Positions 41,991 to 52,592 of a DNA stretch of 64,000 nt are shown one piece after another (within the stretch, counting starts at the first letter, position 1; each line of letters starts with the position of its first letter). The notes under the pieces were generated by a model. The model saw nothing but the letters and a program-made list of their open reading frames with translations. It had not been told where the DNA came from and searched no databases. Both the position numbers and the translations under genes were made by a program. The DNA comes from Chondrus crispus (Eukaryota > Rhodophyta > Florideophyceae > Gigartinales > Gigartinaceae): assembly GCF_000350225.1 (NCBI RefSeq), contig NW_005179200.1, positions 41,851 to 105,850 on the forward strand. Direction: 5' to 3'.

Positions 41991-43632
41991 TTAGCTCGCG
42001 GAGCCTTTCGATAGTCGAGGGCATACAGCAGCCTGTCTGTATTCTAAGAGTGACGTTTCGCGTGCGCTCAATTTATGTAGCGTGGTTGATGATGCGTGTG
42101 GTATCCAAGCGCTACAGCCGTAAGTAACAACCGGTTCCAGGATGGCTTTTCTTATCATACTCAGTATGCGTTCGTCTGCACCCCACGTTCGGCCAGAGAG
42201 AAGCGAGAATTCTGCAGAGTGATAGGTATTTTTCAGCAGTCTTCGTGGCATGGAAGTTGAAGGTCAGTTTGGAGTCGATCGTTACTCCTAGAAAATTTGC
42301 GCTACGTGAGGCGTGAACCTCTGTGCCACAGACTTCGACCGTTGGGTTAAGGGGCTTCCAGCGCTTGCTTCCGAATGGTAACCGAACAGTATTATTTGGG
42401 TTGATCTTAATCCAAAGGTCTTTGCAGTATTGTTCGATACTTCGTGACATGTCTCTAAGCACTGGAAGGCAATCATGAAAGCTTTTCCGAACGACCCAAA
42501 CCGATGTATCGTCTGCAAACAGCGACAGTTTTCCCCCGGTCACTTTTTGGGGGAGGTCTAGAATGTACGCATCCCAGAGCAGGCATGATAGCGAGCGTCC
42601 TTGCGGGAGTCCGTTTGGTAGCACTCAACTCTTGCTATTGCTAGCTCCCCACCTACAGTAGGCTCTGCGGTCTTTTTGAAATGCTCGTAGCCAAAGATGA
42701 AGCTGTGGAGGGCAGTAGTGCCTCCCTAGTTTCGCTAGTAGGTTTTTGATCGATACTCGATCGTACGCTCCGCTGAAGTCAAGCAAGAGAGCTATTCCCA
42801 CCTCTTTATTGTACATTGCTTGCGCAATATCCTCTGTGAGTTTAGCAATCTGTTCCTCGCATGACCGGTGTCTCCGAAATCCTGCCTGTTCGTGGGTTAG
42901 TATGCCCTCGACCCAGGGAGACAGGCGTGAAAGTACTAACCGTTCCATGCATCTCGCCAGCACGTTTGTAAGGCTAATGGAGCGAACCTCATTCTCCTTC
43001 CCCGGTTTCTCGATGGCAATCATCTGGGCCTTCCGCCATGCGGCAGGGGTAACCCCTTCCGTGTAATACCGGCTGTATAGGCGCAGCAATCGCTGCTTGG
43101 CAGTGTATGACAGTTCTTTCAAGAGTCTTATTTGGATGCCGTCTGGTCCCCCAACTTTCTTGGTCTTCATGCTGCGGATTACCGCGTCAAGTTCCTCGAA
43201 GCTAAAGGTGTCCTGGTGGGCCTGTCGTTTTGAGTTCTTTGCGTTATCCATCTGTTTCCGGTATTTGTTTCGATGCACAGTGTCTTTGTGCTTCCTCCTT
43301 GTGGAAGCAATGAAGTTTCGTAGGAATTGGTCGGCCATCGTCCTGTCGGACTCATTTTGGCGTCCCTTTACGGCTCGTTATGAGAACGGTTTACTACGCC
43401 TGTCCATTCCCCTCAGGACCCGCCACAGAGGGTTGCTCTCATCTGTAGCTGACATCTTTCCCACCGTGTTCTTCCACGCGGTGGCCTTGGTTTGTCTAGT
43501 CACCTGATCTGTTGTATTCTGCTGTTCTTCAAGCTTCTCTCTGTTGTGCTGTGTTCTGCTGCCGAGGAACTTTTCCCATGCTTGCTGTCGTTTACCAATA
43601 GCTTCGCTCACATCATTGTTCCACCACGACAC
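41991..43632 (-). pseudogene. LINE reverse transcriptase
   Basis: Frames in order: SWWNNDVSEAIGKRQQAWEK (pre-RT linker), KVGGPDGIQIRLLKEL, IAIEKPGKENEVRSISLTNV, EQAGFRRHRSCEEQIAKL, LLLDFSGAYDRVS, then after a frame change near 42625 NGLPQGRSLSCLLWDAYI, FADDTSVWV (catalytic FADD) and NFLGVTIDSKL, then after another break near 42250 the thumb IRKAILEPVVTYGCSAW. This is the RT of a Jockey/I-like LINE; it copies RNA at a nicked target. At least two frameshifts make it dead. Confidence 0.9.
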
Positions 43633-44169
43633 TTCTTTTGATCTTCTACCCTTGGGGACACTTTTGTGGGCTGCGTTGAGAACTGCGGATGTTAATATTT
43701 GGTTTTACTTCTCAATGCTGCTGGGGGAGTCATCAGAGCGTATAATACGGTTGTCCAAAACTTTCCTGTACTTGTTCCAGTCAGCCTTGTCTAGCGCCCA
43801 TCGTTTAGTACGTGGGGCTGAAATGCTGTATGGTCGTGGTAACGATGTGATGTTCAGTCGTCGGAGTGTTATCTGCTTTCCACGTGCTCAAGCGCGACCA
43901 CTATCCCGACGCGGCAGTTATGTCGATCGCTGAGGTCCAGTCTTAAGACAGTTTGGACGGGCTTGGACGGGCTTGGACGGGCTTGTTTTGGCCGGTCATG
44001 GACACTTCTTTTTTGAAATACATAAAATAATCGAGCTGGAATTATTAAGTGTGCGCAAATCAGGATCTCGTCCTCCCTCAGTGACACCATCATCACAGCA
44101 TCATTACGGTTGTGTGCTCTTCCCTCAAGTAGTCTCCAGTATACAAGACTCGAACAAGAGAATCATCAT

Positions 44170-44220
44170 GTAGTCCATGACGCGCTGGTCAAATTCTTCA
44201 CCACCGAGATGGGTATCACC
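44170..44220 (-). pseudogene. HSP70 fragment, 17 codons
   Basis: The frame reads GDTHLGGEEFDQRVMDY, an ATPase-domain segment that is almost invariant in HSP70 chaperones. The flanks do not continue the family (before it: MCTSSY; after it: MMILLFES). So a short exon piece has been captured inside the TIR element. It has no function on its own. Confidence 0.8.
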
Positions 44221-44422
44221 GTACGAACTCGTACACATCTCCGTGCCTCCCTTTTCACCACACACGCATATCTCCAACTCTAACCCCCTCATCCCCCCCC
44301 GCTCTCCCTCCGCCCATACGCCCTCTCTCCATCCCTCGATCCAGTATACAATCCTTCCCCCTTCATCCCCCTTCAACTATTTTCCGTTCCTTGCCACCCC
44401 CGTCTCTCAGCCCCAAGCCATC

Positions 44423-44539
44423 ATGGGCAACTCTTCCTCCCTGCCGCTGCGTGCTCGCCGTCGCCAAAAAGGGGCAGAGAAGGACAGAGGCGAAGGAGGG
44501 GGAATGGTGATCAAGGAGAGAATAGGTTACCCGCAATAG
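44423..44539 (+). CDS. Small ORF with N-myristoylation-like start
   Basis: 38 codons: MGNSSSLPLRARRRQKGAEK, then a charged end VIKERIGYPQ. Gly2 and Ser6 fit an N-myristoylation signal, as in first exons of membrane-tethered signalling proteins. The upstream sequence is pyrimidine-rich, like a 5' leader. Since the TIR element also holds an HSP70 scrap, this is probably a captured first exon rather than a gene. Confidence 0.4.
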   Translation: MGNSSSLPLRARRRQKGAEKDRGEGGGMVIKERIGYPQ

Positions 44540-45984
44540 TCGACGCAAGTAGATAAAAAAGAATAAAGGGGATTGCGCAGCGATTCGTGCTAGTTGTTCG
44601 GCTCGTTGGTGGGGAGATATTTGTTGAACAGGGCAAACTTTCCGGATGAGGATTGCTTTTAACAGGTACTACCCTCTAAAGGAAAAAAAGGGTCTGCTAT
44701 GGCGGAAGAAGGGCGAACGTTTTGTACAGTATCTCTAAGATTGGAAGTTTCGCGTCGTGATAATTTGAAAGTTGGAGGTTGGAAAAATGGATCTTCTTCG
44801 GATTTATGTGATCTACGATGGCTAATTAGGCTTTTTTGGTGGCATCGGTTTACGCACAGATGTATTGCAGGAGATTAAATTAATCTGCAGTGCGTTGACA
44901 CGTGCATGTTAAGGAATGTTAAAAATAGACCAATAAGAAGCTGTTTTGCACATGAGACTCCCGGGACCGTCCAAAACAAGCCCGTCCATGCCCGTCCAAA
45001 CTGTCTTAAGACTGGACGTGAGGCGTTGGATAGGTCTTTCTTGCTAGTACGTCTTGTGGATCTGTCGTTTAGCACTTCGTAATGTGACTGGAGAATATGT
45101 TCTTCAAGTAAATGGTCGTGCGGGGGCCATTTACTGTGCACATTGGCTGGGTCCCATGTTCTTACAGCATTAAAGTCGCCTAGGACGATTCTGTCTTCAG
45201 ATAGCCTCGTCAATCAGGTCGTACCCGCTCGTAGCCACCCTGGGGCGGCGTAGACGTTTGAGATATTCATCAGTCCACGTGGTGTTCGCATTGTTAAAGT
45301 GCAGCGTTGTACGCGTCCGGTGTTGTAGAATTCTCTCCGTGTTGTCCGTTGACACAAAGATTCCCGAACGTATTTGAGTACGCCTCCGTATCCGTCGTCG
45401 CAATCTTCTCACGCTAGGACGGTGAAGCCTTGGATCTGAGGAGCTGCGTCGCCGCCTTTGAGATGGGTTTCCTGGAGACAGGCGATATGTATCCCTCGTG
45501 TTGAGCACTGAATTGATACTTCTTCTGCTGCACGACGACGTAGCCCGCAAACGTTGAGCTGTAGTATCTCGAGAGTCTTCTCGGGGTCCTTAGTTCCTTG
45601 GTTGCGTGTTCGTCTGGATCCTGGCCGGCCAGAATTTCGTCGTAGTCTCAAGAGGGCTGTGTGTGGCCGTGCGCCGCACTCTTTCGGTAGCTGTAGCGCG
45701 GTAATGGGCCTGGTTGAGCGCATGATCGTGGCGCTGGGGGACGGGAGGGGTGTCTGGGCGGCGGCGATGGCGGGAGGGAGTCAGGCAGCTGTATCGCTTC
45801 GCGTACGTCAGCTGGCAGTGCTAGGAGCGGTCGCCGCGGTCGCAGTCGTGGCGGTGTAGTCATCTTTGTCCTAGAAGTTTTGAAAAATGCTTCGTCGTTG
45901 GGGTCCGAGTTTGGGGACTCCTGAACCCGATCTGGGTGGGACCGGGTGCTCAACATTTCGCCACGGTTATCCGTCGACAGTCAC

Positions 45985-46444
45985 TGAAAGGGTGCACTTA
46001 CTACACATGAGTCATTCGGCCTCAGCTTCTGTCGGCCATCTTTCGGAAAATAATGAAAACGGACGAAGACGGTGGTCATAAATCACACTGGACAATATGG
46101 TGATTACTTGTTCAACTCCCGAGCGCCCTCTCTTTCGTGGCGTATTTACTGTAGGTAGATGTGTCTGTACTGAAGGAGACTAGCTCCTTTCTTCCCTCCA
46201 CTCACACAGAACAACAACAAGAGGTATCGACATCTACATTAAGCTGTCAGGTTTATTGGAAGCAATTGCCCCTTGAGGGACCTGCTACAGCTACATTTGC
46301 GGAAACCACAGAGCGTCCTGATCTGCCCCACATTCGTGGAAGTGTAGGCTGTGCGCACACGTGTTTTCTCTAACTACACTTCCCGTTCTCTGCACTTTAC
46401 TCTCTACAATTTATCCGGGCGAACAATGGCGCGTAGACTGGATC
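45985..46444 (+). repeat. 5' LTR of copia element A
   Basis: 460 bp. Confidence 0.88.
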
Positions 46445-46490
46445 ACTTCGAAGCACGCCGGTATAGCAGCGAACTATGCTTCTTTGAAAA

Positions 46491-49400
46491 ATGAAATCTA
46501 CAGCTGAAAATGCACTGGAATATGTCCCTGCCGAAAGTGACGTTCTGCTCGTCTTTATTAATCGTCTGGTAGGTCGGTCTGATGAACAACTTTGCAATAA
46601 TCGACTGTATGAAGCATCTGCTGGAATCTCCTCTGGATTCATCTGCGGCCGCTAAGGAGACAGCTTTGGAGCTACTACCACCTGAGATTCCTCTTTCAAT
46701 ATCTACTCTCAAGGCTCCCATCATATTCCAGAATCTCCGGCTTGTGCTACGCAAATTCGGAATCAGCGTTAATCAGCGTCAAGGCCTGTTCGTCCCACAG
46801 GCTATAGCAGAAGGTCTTTATGCAGGAGATGACGCTTTATTGCGCACCGCTCGCGAACAAATTGCGGACTTTCCCATGAGTAGAGGCAACTCTGTCTTGA
46901 GCACTGCAGCTGCCCCTTCTTGCCTTGCGGGTGCTCCACACCATTCAAGCCGCAACAACCGTCCGTCAGAGGACATGATATCCTCTCGCAATGTCGATTC
47001 TGCCTCAAAGCACTTCACAGAGAGCAGAAAATTCAGCGGTATTCTTGGAAAGTCCCCGAGTCTTCCGGAAGTACAGAGAGCATACCTGACATATTGCGAC
47101 CAAAAATCATTCTCCCGTAATGATCGTGTTAAACTCATTTCTCTTGCATTGAAGGGACCAGCCCTTGGATTCTGGGAGGATAACATACACGCGCACCCGG
47201 ATATAACGCCAGTGCCAGACGTTTTCCAAAGGATTGCAGCTCAGTTTGACTCTCCAGCTCACCAGTGCCAGATTGAGGCCATCGCTCTCGGACTGACAAT
47301 AGAAGATATCAGGAAGAAGAATACCTGCAGCCGTGTGGCTGCTCTAGGTACATTGCACCACGAAGTTGGGAGGCTCAATGACCAATTTCCTCCCGAGAAA
47401 CGCCGTGAGACCTTCAAGATCAATACTCTCATGAAGATCGTTGAGCGCTTCGCATGGCCACAAAATCCCGAAGAGGAAGTCATGCAAGGCAAACTGAAAT
47501 ATCAGGATCTATACACTAAGTTATCAGCTGCTTTGGTAATATGGGAAAATGAGGTTCGTCGTTCGAGGCGGGACCCTGAGCAGGTAGACGATACTCGTAT
47601 CGCGGCAACGTCCGGGGACTTCATTGGTTACGGTTCCAAGTACGCATTCGGGAACAATCCTGCTCCGCGCCAAAGGTTATTACCTTTCCCCAACACCGCT
47701 CCGAGGGCCAGCTTCGCATCATGACCACGTCGAGACAAATCTAAAATCATCTGCTTCAAATGCCGGAAGCCTGGGCACTATCGCTCTGAATGCAAAGAGC
47801 AGGGGTCTACCAATATGATTGATGCAGGAGGGAATCGCATGAAAGAAATAGGTGGGCCACACAATGCCGCAGCTGCACAGGTACTTATTGAGCTCGTGAT
47901 GGAAGAAAATGACTACGAAGCGGCATATGAACTGGAGGCTGCTGAAACTACGAAGCAAGTGTGTAGTGTCTTCGAAACTCTCGTCGCCGACCACAGTCCC
48001 CTTGATACTGGGGTGGATACAGACGATGACGCATTCACCGCCTTGGTCGATTCATCGGACGCCGGTGTGCAAGGGATGGATTTTCCGACGCCAGACGGAA
48101 CTTAACCTGTGGCTCTCTGTCTGGCCTATCAGAGCCAAAAGAACCAGATAAGAAGCATCCCCCGAATGCCACTATACCAACTTTCTACGTCATCAACCGG
48201 AACATTTTCATTCTAAGTCGAGATTGTAACAAAACGAAATTCGAGGGAGCGTGCCTGGACACGGGGGCTTATCGCACAGTGATAGGTCTTTCGCAATTCT
48301 CTGCCTACGCTAAGGAATATAACGTCATTCTAAAGCCATTCCAAGAACCTTTCCGATTCGTATTTGGTGATCAAGTAACCTCCTCTCTTGGTGTGGTATA
48401 TATCTTATTACCCACGCCCTCTGGCCCGAAATAGATCAAAACGCACATAGTGAAACCAAGTAGACCATTCCTGATAGGGTTGGATGTCTTGGTGCCCATC
48501 GCTGGAATGTCTTGACAGTCCAAAATGAGCTCGAATCCGTGAACGAAGGTTGGAAGCTGGCATGCGTGAGAAAGTTTGCTCACATATACCTTACCTGGGA
48601 TCGATTGTCAACGACATTCTACTCCAAAGCTGCACTAAGTAAGCTTCATCACCACTTTATGCATCCATCCGTCGGAAAGCTCTACCATTTGCTACGGAGA
48701 GCTGCACCGGAACGGCTAGACCCCGACACGAAGAAACGTTTGAAAGAAATTTATGATTCTTGGCATATCTGTCAAACCTACTCCACGAAACCATTGACAT
48801 TCCAAGCCCGATGCACTGATGAAATTATTTTTAACAAGGAGGTTAGAATCGACCTCATGTTCTTTCAAGGGAAGCCTGTGATTCACGTAGTGGATACCGG
48901 GACCAACTTCTCTGCCGCGCGATTCCTTCCCTCCCAGTCCACCGACGCCATTTGGAATACTTTCATGTACTGTTGTGTCACAATCTATACTGAGTACCCT
49001 CTATCCATGCTGACAGACCAAGGCTCTGTATTCCGTTCAAAAGCGTGAAAGTCTAACAGCGAAACTGCTCAGATTTCGCTGCGACATACAGGCACCGAGT
49101 CACACAATTCGCTTGGCGCTGGGGAAACATATCATGCAATGCTACGTCGGGTCTTTAACAAAATATCGATGCAATTCCCAAGACTCCCTATGCAACTACG
49201 ATTGTCAACCGTTGTCAAGGCGGTGAATGACACTGCTGTACCTGATGGTCTAGTCCCTTCTGTTCTACTGTTCGGATCCATGCCCTCGATAGCCCAAACT
49301 GGACCAGAGGATGAGTGTCTACTACCAAACATTTCGGAATGCAAAGAAGCCTTATGCATGGCTAGAAGAGAGTATGCAGACTTGATCGCACGTCATCGAG

Positions 49401-51292
49401 TTCAAAATTCACTAAATCGGAAGGTACCCTCTGCAGCACACAATATGTACACACCAGGCCAACAGGTATATGTATACCGTGAACGAAAGAAACGCTGGTA
49501 AGGGCCTTTTAGTGTCATCAAAGTCCAAACCGCAAAGAGTGTTGTGTTGGATGTTTGTAGGAAACTCAAATCACAGCCTTTTAATGGATCCCAGATCAAA
49601 CCAGCGAAAACTGCGGTACAAGATGGCTTTCCAGATCTAGAACAACTTGATAAAACAAAAGAACAAACTCAGGACGAGCGAAGATCTCAACGTGAGCGCT
49701 TTACCCCATCTCGCTTTATTCCGGCATTTTTTTCCATTGATGATAATGACCTGAGACGTAATGGCATTATGTATACAGAATTGATATCTCCAGGAGATCC
49801 TCGAACCGATTTGGTTGACGAGGCAAAGAGAAAGGAACTGGCAGGACTTTTCAAGCGGGCAAATTCAAGCTGGTACTCCGCGAAGAAGTGGAAGTGAAGC
49901 CAAATATCATTCCTACTCGGTTGGTACTGTCAATCAAGCGGTCTGATGACGACAAAGAGGTACTCAAAGCCCGGTTCGTTCTAGGTGGCCATCGAGATCG
50001 CGAGGAATCATCCTTTGTTCACACTTCTACTACACTTCGGCACTGTTCTGTGCCTATATTGATTGCTCTTGCGGTGATTTTCGGATTTGATGTATGGTCT
50101 TCGGATGTAACACAAGCATACTTACAGTCCGCACAGAATTTGAAGCGCAATGTATTCATTCGACCAGAGATGATTGAACTAGCTGCGGACGGGCTACTCC
50201 AAGTCATGACACCACTGTATGGTCTCACAGAATCAGGTGATTATTGGGGGGAAACACTAACTGACCATTACAAGAAGGATCTGAAGATGGACGCATCACA
50301 TGATGATTTATTACTATTTTTCAAAAGAGAATGTGGGAAATTGGTCGGCATGTCAGGCGCTTATGTGGATGATTTACTAAGAGCAGGTAACAAGCAGTTC
50401 CGTCAAGAATCCACAAAATTAACATCATCTTCATTTGAGACAAAACCAGCAGAAAACCCCCTCTCAACTTCACAGGATTGGAAATATCAGGACCACGGAC
50501 CGAGTTACGCCTAAGTCAAGAGCATTATGTGAAACGATTGCCATATCTCAAGAAAAACGCCTCGTTCGACGCATTCCGCTCTTTGCGTGTAAAGTTGCTG
50601 TGGGTCGTTCATTCTCGACCAGACATCGCTTGTGCGGTATCCATGTCCACTCAAGTAACAGAGTCAAAATTTTCTCTCACAGCAATCGATGCCGGGAATA
50701 AAATCGTTAAGCACCTTCGCCGAACACTGCATCTACGACTCCATTACCCCAAGCTCGATATAGGGTCACTGTACATCGTTACGTACACTGATTCATCATT
50801 TCAGAATAATTATGACTACACTAGCCAATTGGCGTACATAATTCTACTTGCCGACAAGCACAAGAATTGTTCGATTATCCACTATTCGTCGCACAAGTCT
50901 CGCAGAGTGGCACGTTCAAGTATGGCGGCAGAAACGCTGGCATTTACGGATGGGTTTGACAATGCATTTCTCGTCAAACATGATATGCAACGTATGTTAG
51001 GAAACGAACTTCCTCTACTAATGGTTACAGACTCTAAGATTCTGTTTGATGTATTGACAAGACACAGGAGCACGACAGAAAAAAGTATCAGGGCCTACAT
51101 CGCGGCTACCCGAGAAGCCTACGAAAATCATATCATTTCCAATATCGCTCTTATCAGAAGTGACTATAACCCAGCGGACGGACTAACAAGGATACAACCA
51201 AACAGCGCCCTCATCCATGTTATGGAGACCAACAAAATTGACCATCCTATCGAACAGTATATTAAGAGTCCTCAGACATCCGGAGGGGGAAA
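46491..51292 (+). pseudogene. Copia element A Gag-Pol, inactivated
   Basis: Gag starts MKSTAENALEYVPAESD (46491), shifts frame near 46580 and continues to a TGA at 47722; the frame after it gives the knuckle CFKCRKPGHYRSEC (47752-47793). Protease CLDTGAYRTVIG (near 48252), integrase zinc region LHHHFMHPSVGKLYHLL, integrase core IDLMFFQGKPVIHVVDTGTN and LTDQGSVF, RT with SDVTQAYLQSA and AYVDDLLRAG (near 50358), RNase H with TYTDSSF and SSMAAETLAF. The RT and integrase style (VIHVVDTGTNFSAARFL) is that of PyRE/GalEa-like copia lineages known from red algae and other groups. Several frameshifts and stops (47722, 49046, 49499) kill it. Confidence 0.88.
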
Positions 51293-51753
51293 TGAAAGGG
51301 TGCACTTACTACACATGAGTCATTCGGCCTCAGCTTCTGTCGGCCATCTTTCGGAAAATAATGAAAACGGACGAAGACGGTGGTCATAAATCACACTGGA
51401 CAATATGGTGATTACTTGTTCAACTCCCGAGCGCCCTCTCTTTCGTGGCGTATTTACTGTAGGTAGATGTGTCTGTACTTAAGGAGACTAGCTCCTTTCT
51501 TCCCTCCACTCACACAGAACAACAACAAGAGGTATCGACATCTACATTAAGCTGTCAGGTTTATTGGAAGCAATTGCCCCTTGAGGGACCTGCTACAGCT
51601 ACATTTGCGGAAACCACAGAGCGTCCTGATATGCCCCACATTCTTGGAAGTGCAGGCTGTGCGTGCACGTGTTTTCTCTAACTACACTTCCCGTTCTCTG
51701 CACTTTACTCTCTACAATTTATCCGGGCGAACAATGGCGCGTAGACTGGATCA
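51293..51753 (+). repeat. 3' LTR of copia element A
   Basis: 461 bp. Confidence 0.88.
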
Positions 51754-52073
51754 TTCACACCATGGGAGGGCGTTGAGCTATCGTGGCCATTTTGTTTTGA
51801 TTTCAACTTTCAGTTGCTTTGCCGGGTGCTTTCTTTTATATATGTGCTTTCTCGCGTTGCTCCTCTGCCACCATGCAGAAAGAAAAGCTTCTCATGTGGC
51901 AACCGTAACTAGGCTATTAAGGTAGAATTGAGTTTCATGAACGATTGCATGTGTGGCTGTTAGCTCCCAATGTGCCACCGAGATGGACCGCCAGATGGAC
52001 TTATTTTCCGGGATGAGATAAAGACTTCTCAGGTTATAAGCGATGAATGCGAGTGTTGAAAAAGTAGCATTTT
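51754..52073. other. Spacer between two copia elements
   Basis: 320 bp with no gene. If both elements are removed it joins the LINE flank at 45984 to the sequence at 56381. Confidence 0.6.
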
Positions 52074-52078
52074 GCAGG

Positions 52079-52521
52079 TGTGGAGATACGGCGGCGCCAC
52101 GCCCCGGGTTTGCTGTCATTATAGCAGCATTACAGAAGACCATGATAGATGATCATATCCTTGATCCAGTTGATCCAATCTGCCCAGACAATTGCACGGA
52201 AGACGAAAGGTTGTAGCTTTAATTAATTGTAGGGTATTGCAAAGTGAAATTCGAAGACAGACATTGTCAGCAGATGTATGGCGAATGAATAAGCTGTCTC
52301 TTCGTCTCAAGGTGCGAGTGCGAGCGACCATGTCGCGAAAGAGATCGAGGGCAGAACGAAATCAATAAACAAGGTTGTGCACAAACTTCTGACGACTCCC
52401 TCTAAGGCGGGTAGTCGTACCGTCGTTCTCTCAGAGGACTCAAGTTCTTGCGAACAGTCCAGGCTCTTGCGCGCCTGGTTTTCGAGTCAACGTTTTGACC
52501 GTATAACGGAGTTTTTCAACA
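52079..52521 (+). repeat. 5' LTR of copia element B
   Basis: 443 bp; preceded by GCAGG. Confidence 0.95.
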
Positions 52522-52592
52522 TTCGCGAATTAAGAAACGCTTCGTCTCCAACGTTTTGCCAATTTTAACGTACAGGACTTCCGACAATCAAA

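Larger units (their letters stand above)
43935..45017. mobile_element. TIR DNA element carrying host-gene scraps (Pack-type)
   Basis: Inverted termini GTCCAGTCTTAAGACAG, then TTTGGACGGGC, at 43935-43994 and 44965-45017. The subterminal unit GGACGGGCWT occurs three times at the left and twice at the right. CTGAG/GTGAG flanks suggest a 5-bp target duplication with one change. No transposase is present. The inside holds an HSP70 fragment (minus, 44170-44220) and a small MGNSSS frame (plus, 44423-44539). 44540-44964 shows no gene. Confidence 0.8.
43869..45723 (-). pseudogene. LINE APE-type endonuclease, split by TIR element
   Basis: Motifs: ILQLNVCGL and ACLQETHLKGG (45409-45600), DRIVLGDFNA (about 45190), then after the TIR element LDLSDRHNCRVGIVV, a remnant of the SDH motif, near 43925. 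This endonuclease nicks the target DNA to prime reverse transcription. Frame changes near 45400 and 45210 add to the break by insertion. Upstream (45727-45960) a Pro/Arg/Ser-rich frame (MTTPPRLRPRRPLLALP...) may be the end of ORF1 or the N-terminus. Confidence 0.8.
28837..45960 (-). mobile_element. LINE (endonuclease-RT-RNase H), interrupted three times
   Basis: Minus-strand order: APE-type endonuclease (45723 to 43869), RT (43632 to 41991), a linker (to 41641 and 41364 to 41088), then RNase H and a CCHC tail (29647 to 28837). Breaks: a TIR element at 43935-45017, a 276-bp element at 41365-41640 and a copia element at 29655-41080. Taking out the last two, each with its target duplication, leaves minus-strand sequence that runs on, so I read this as one LINE. 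The 41364-41088 piece itself has no clear motif; continuity there is inferred from position. Confidence 0.65.
45985..51753 (+). mobile_element. Copia-type retrotransposon A
   Basis: LTRs 45985-46444 and 51293-51753 start TGAAAGGGTGCAC and end GGATCA, with about six differences and one indel. The flanks are GTCAC and TTCAC (four of five bases agree). A purine tract CGGAGGGGGAAA precedes the 3' LTR. It is inserted next to the 5' end of the LINE. Its layout and protein style match element B (52079-56375). Confidence 0.9.
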
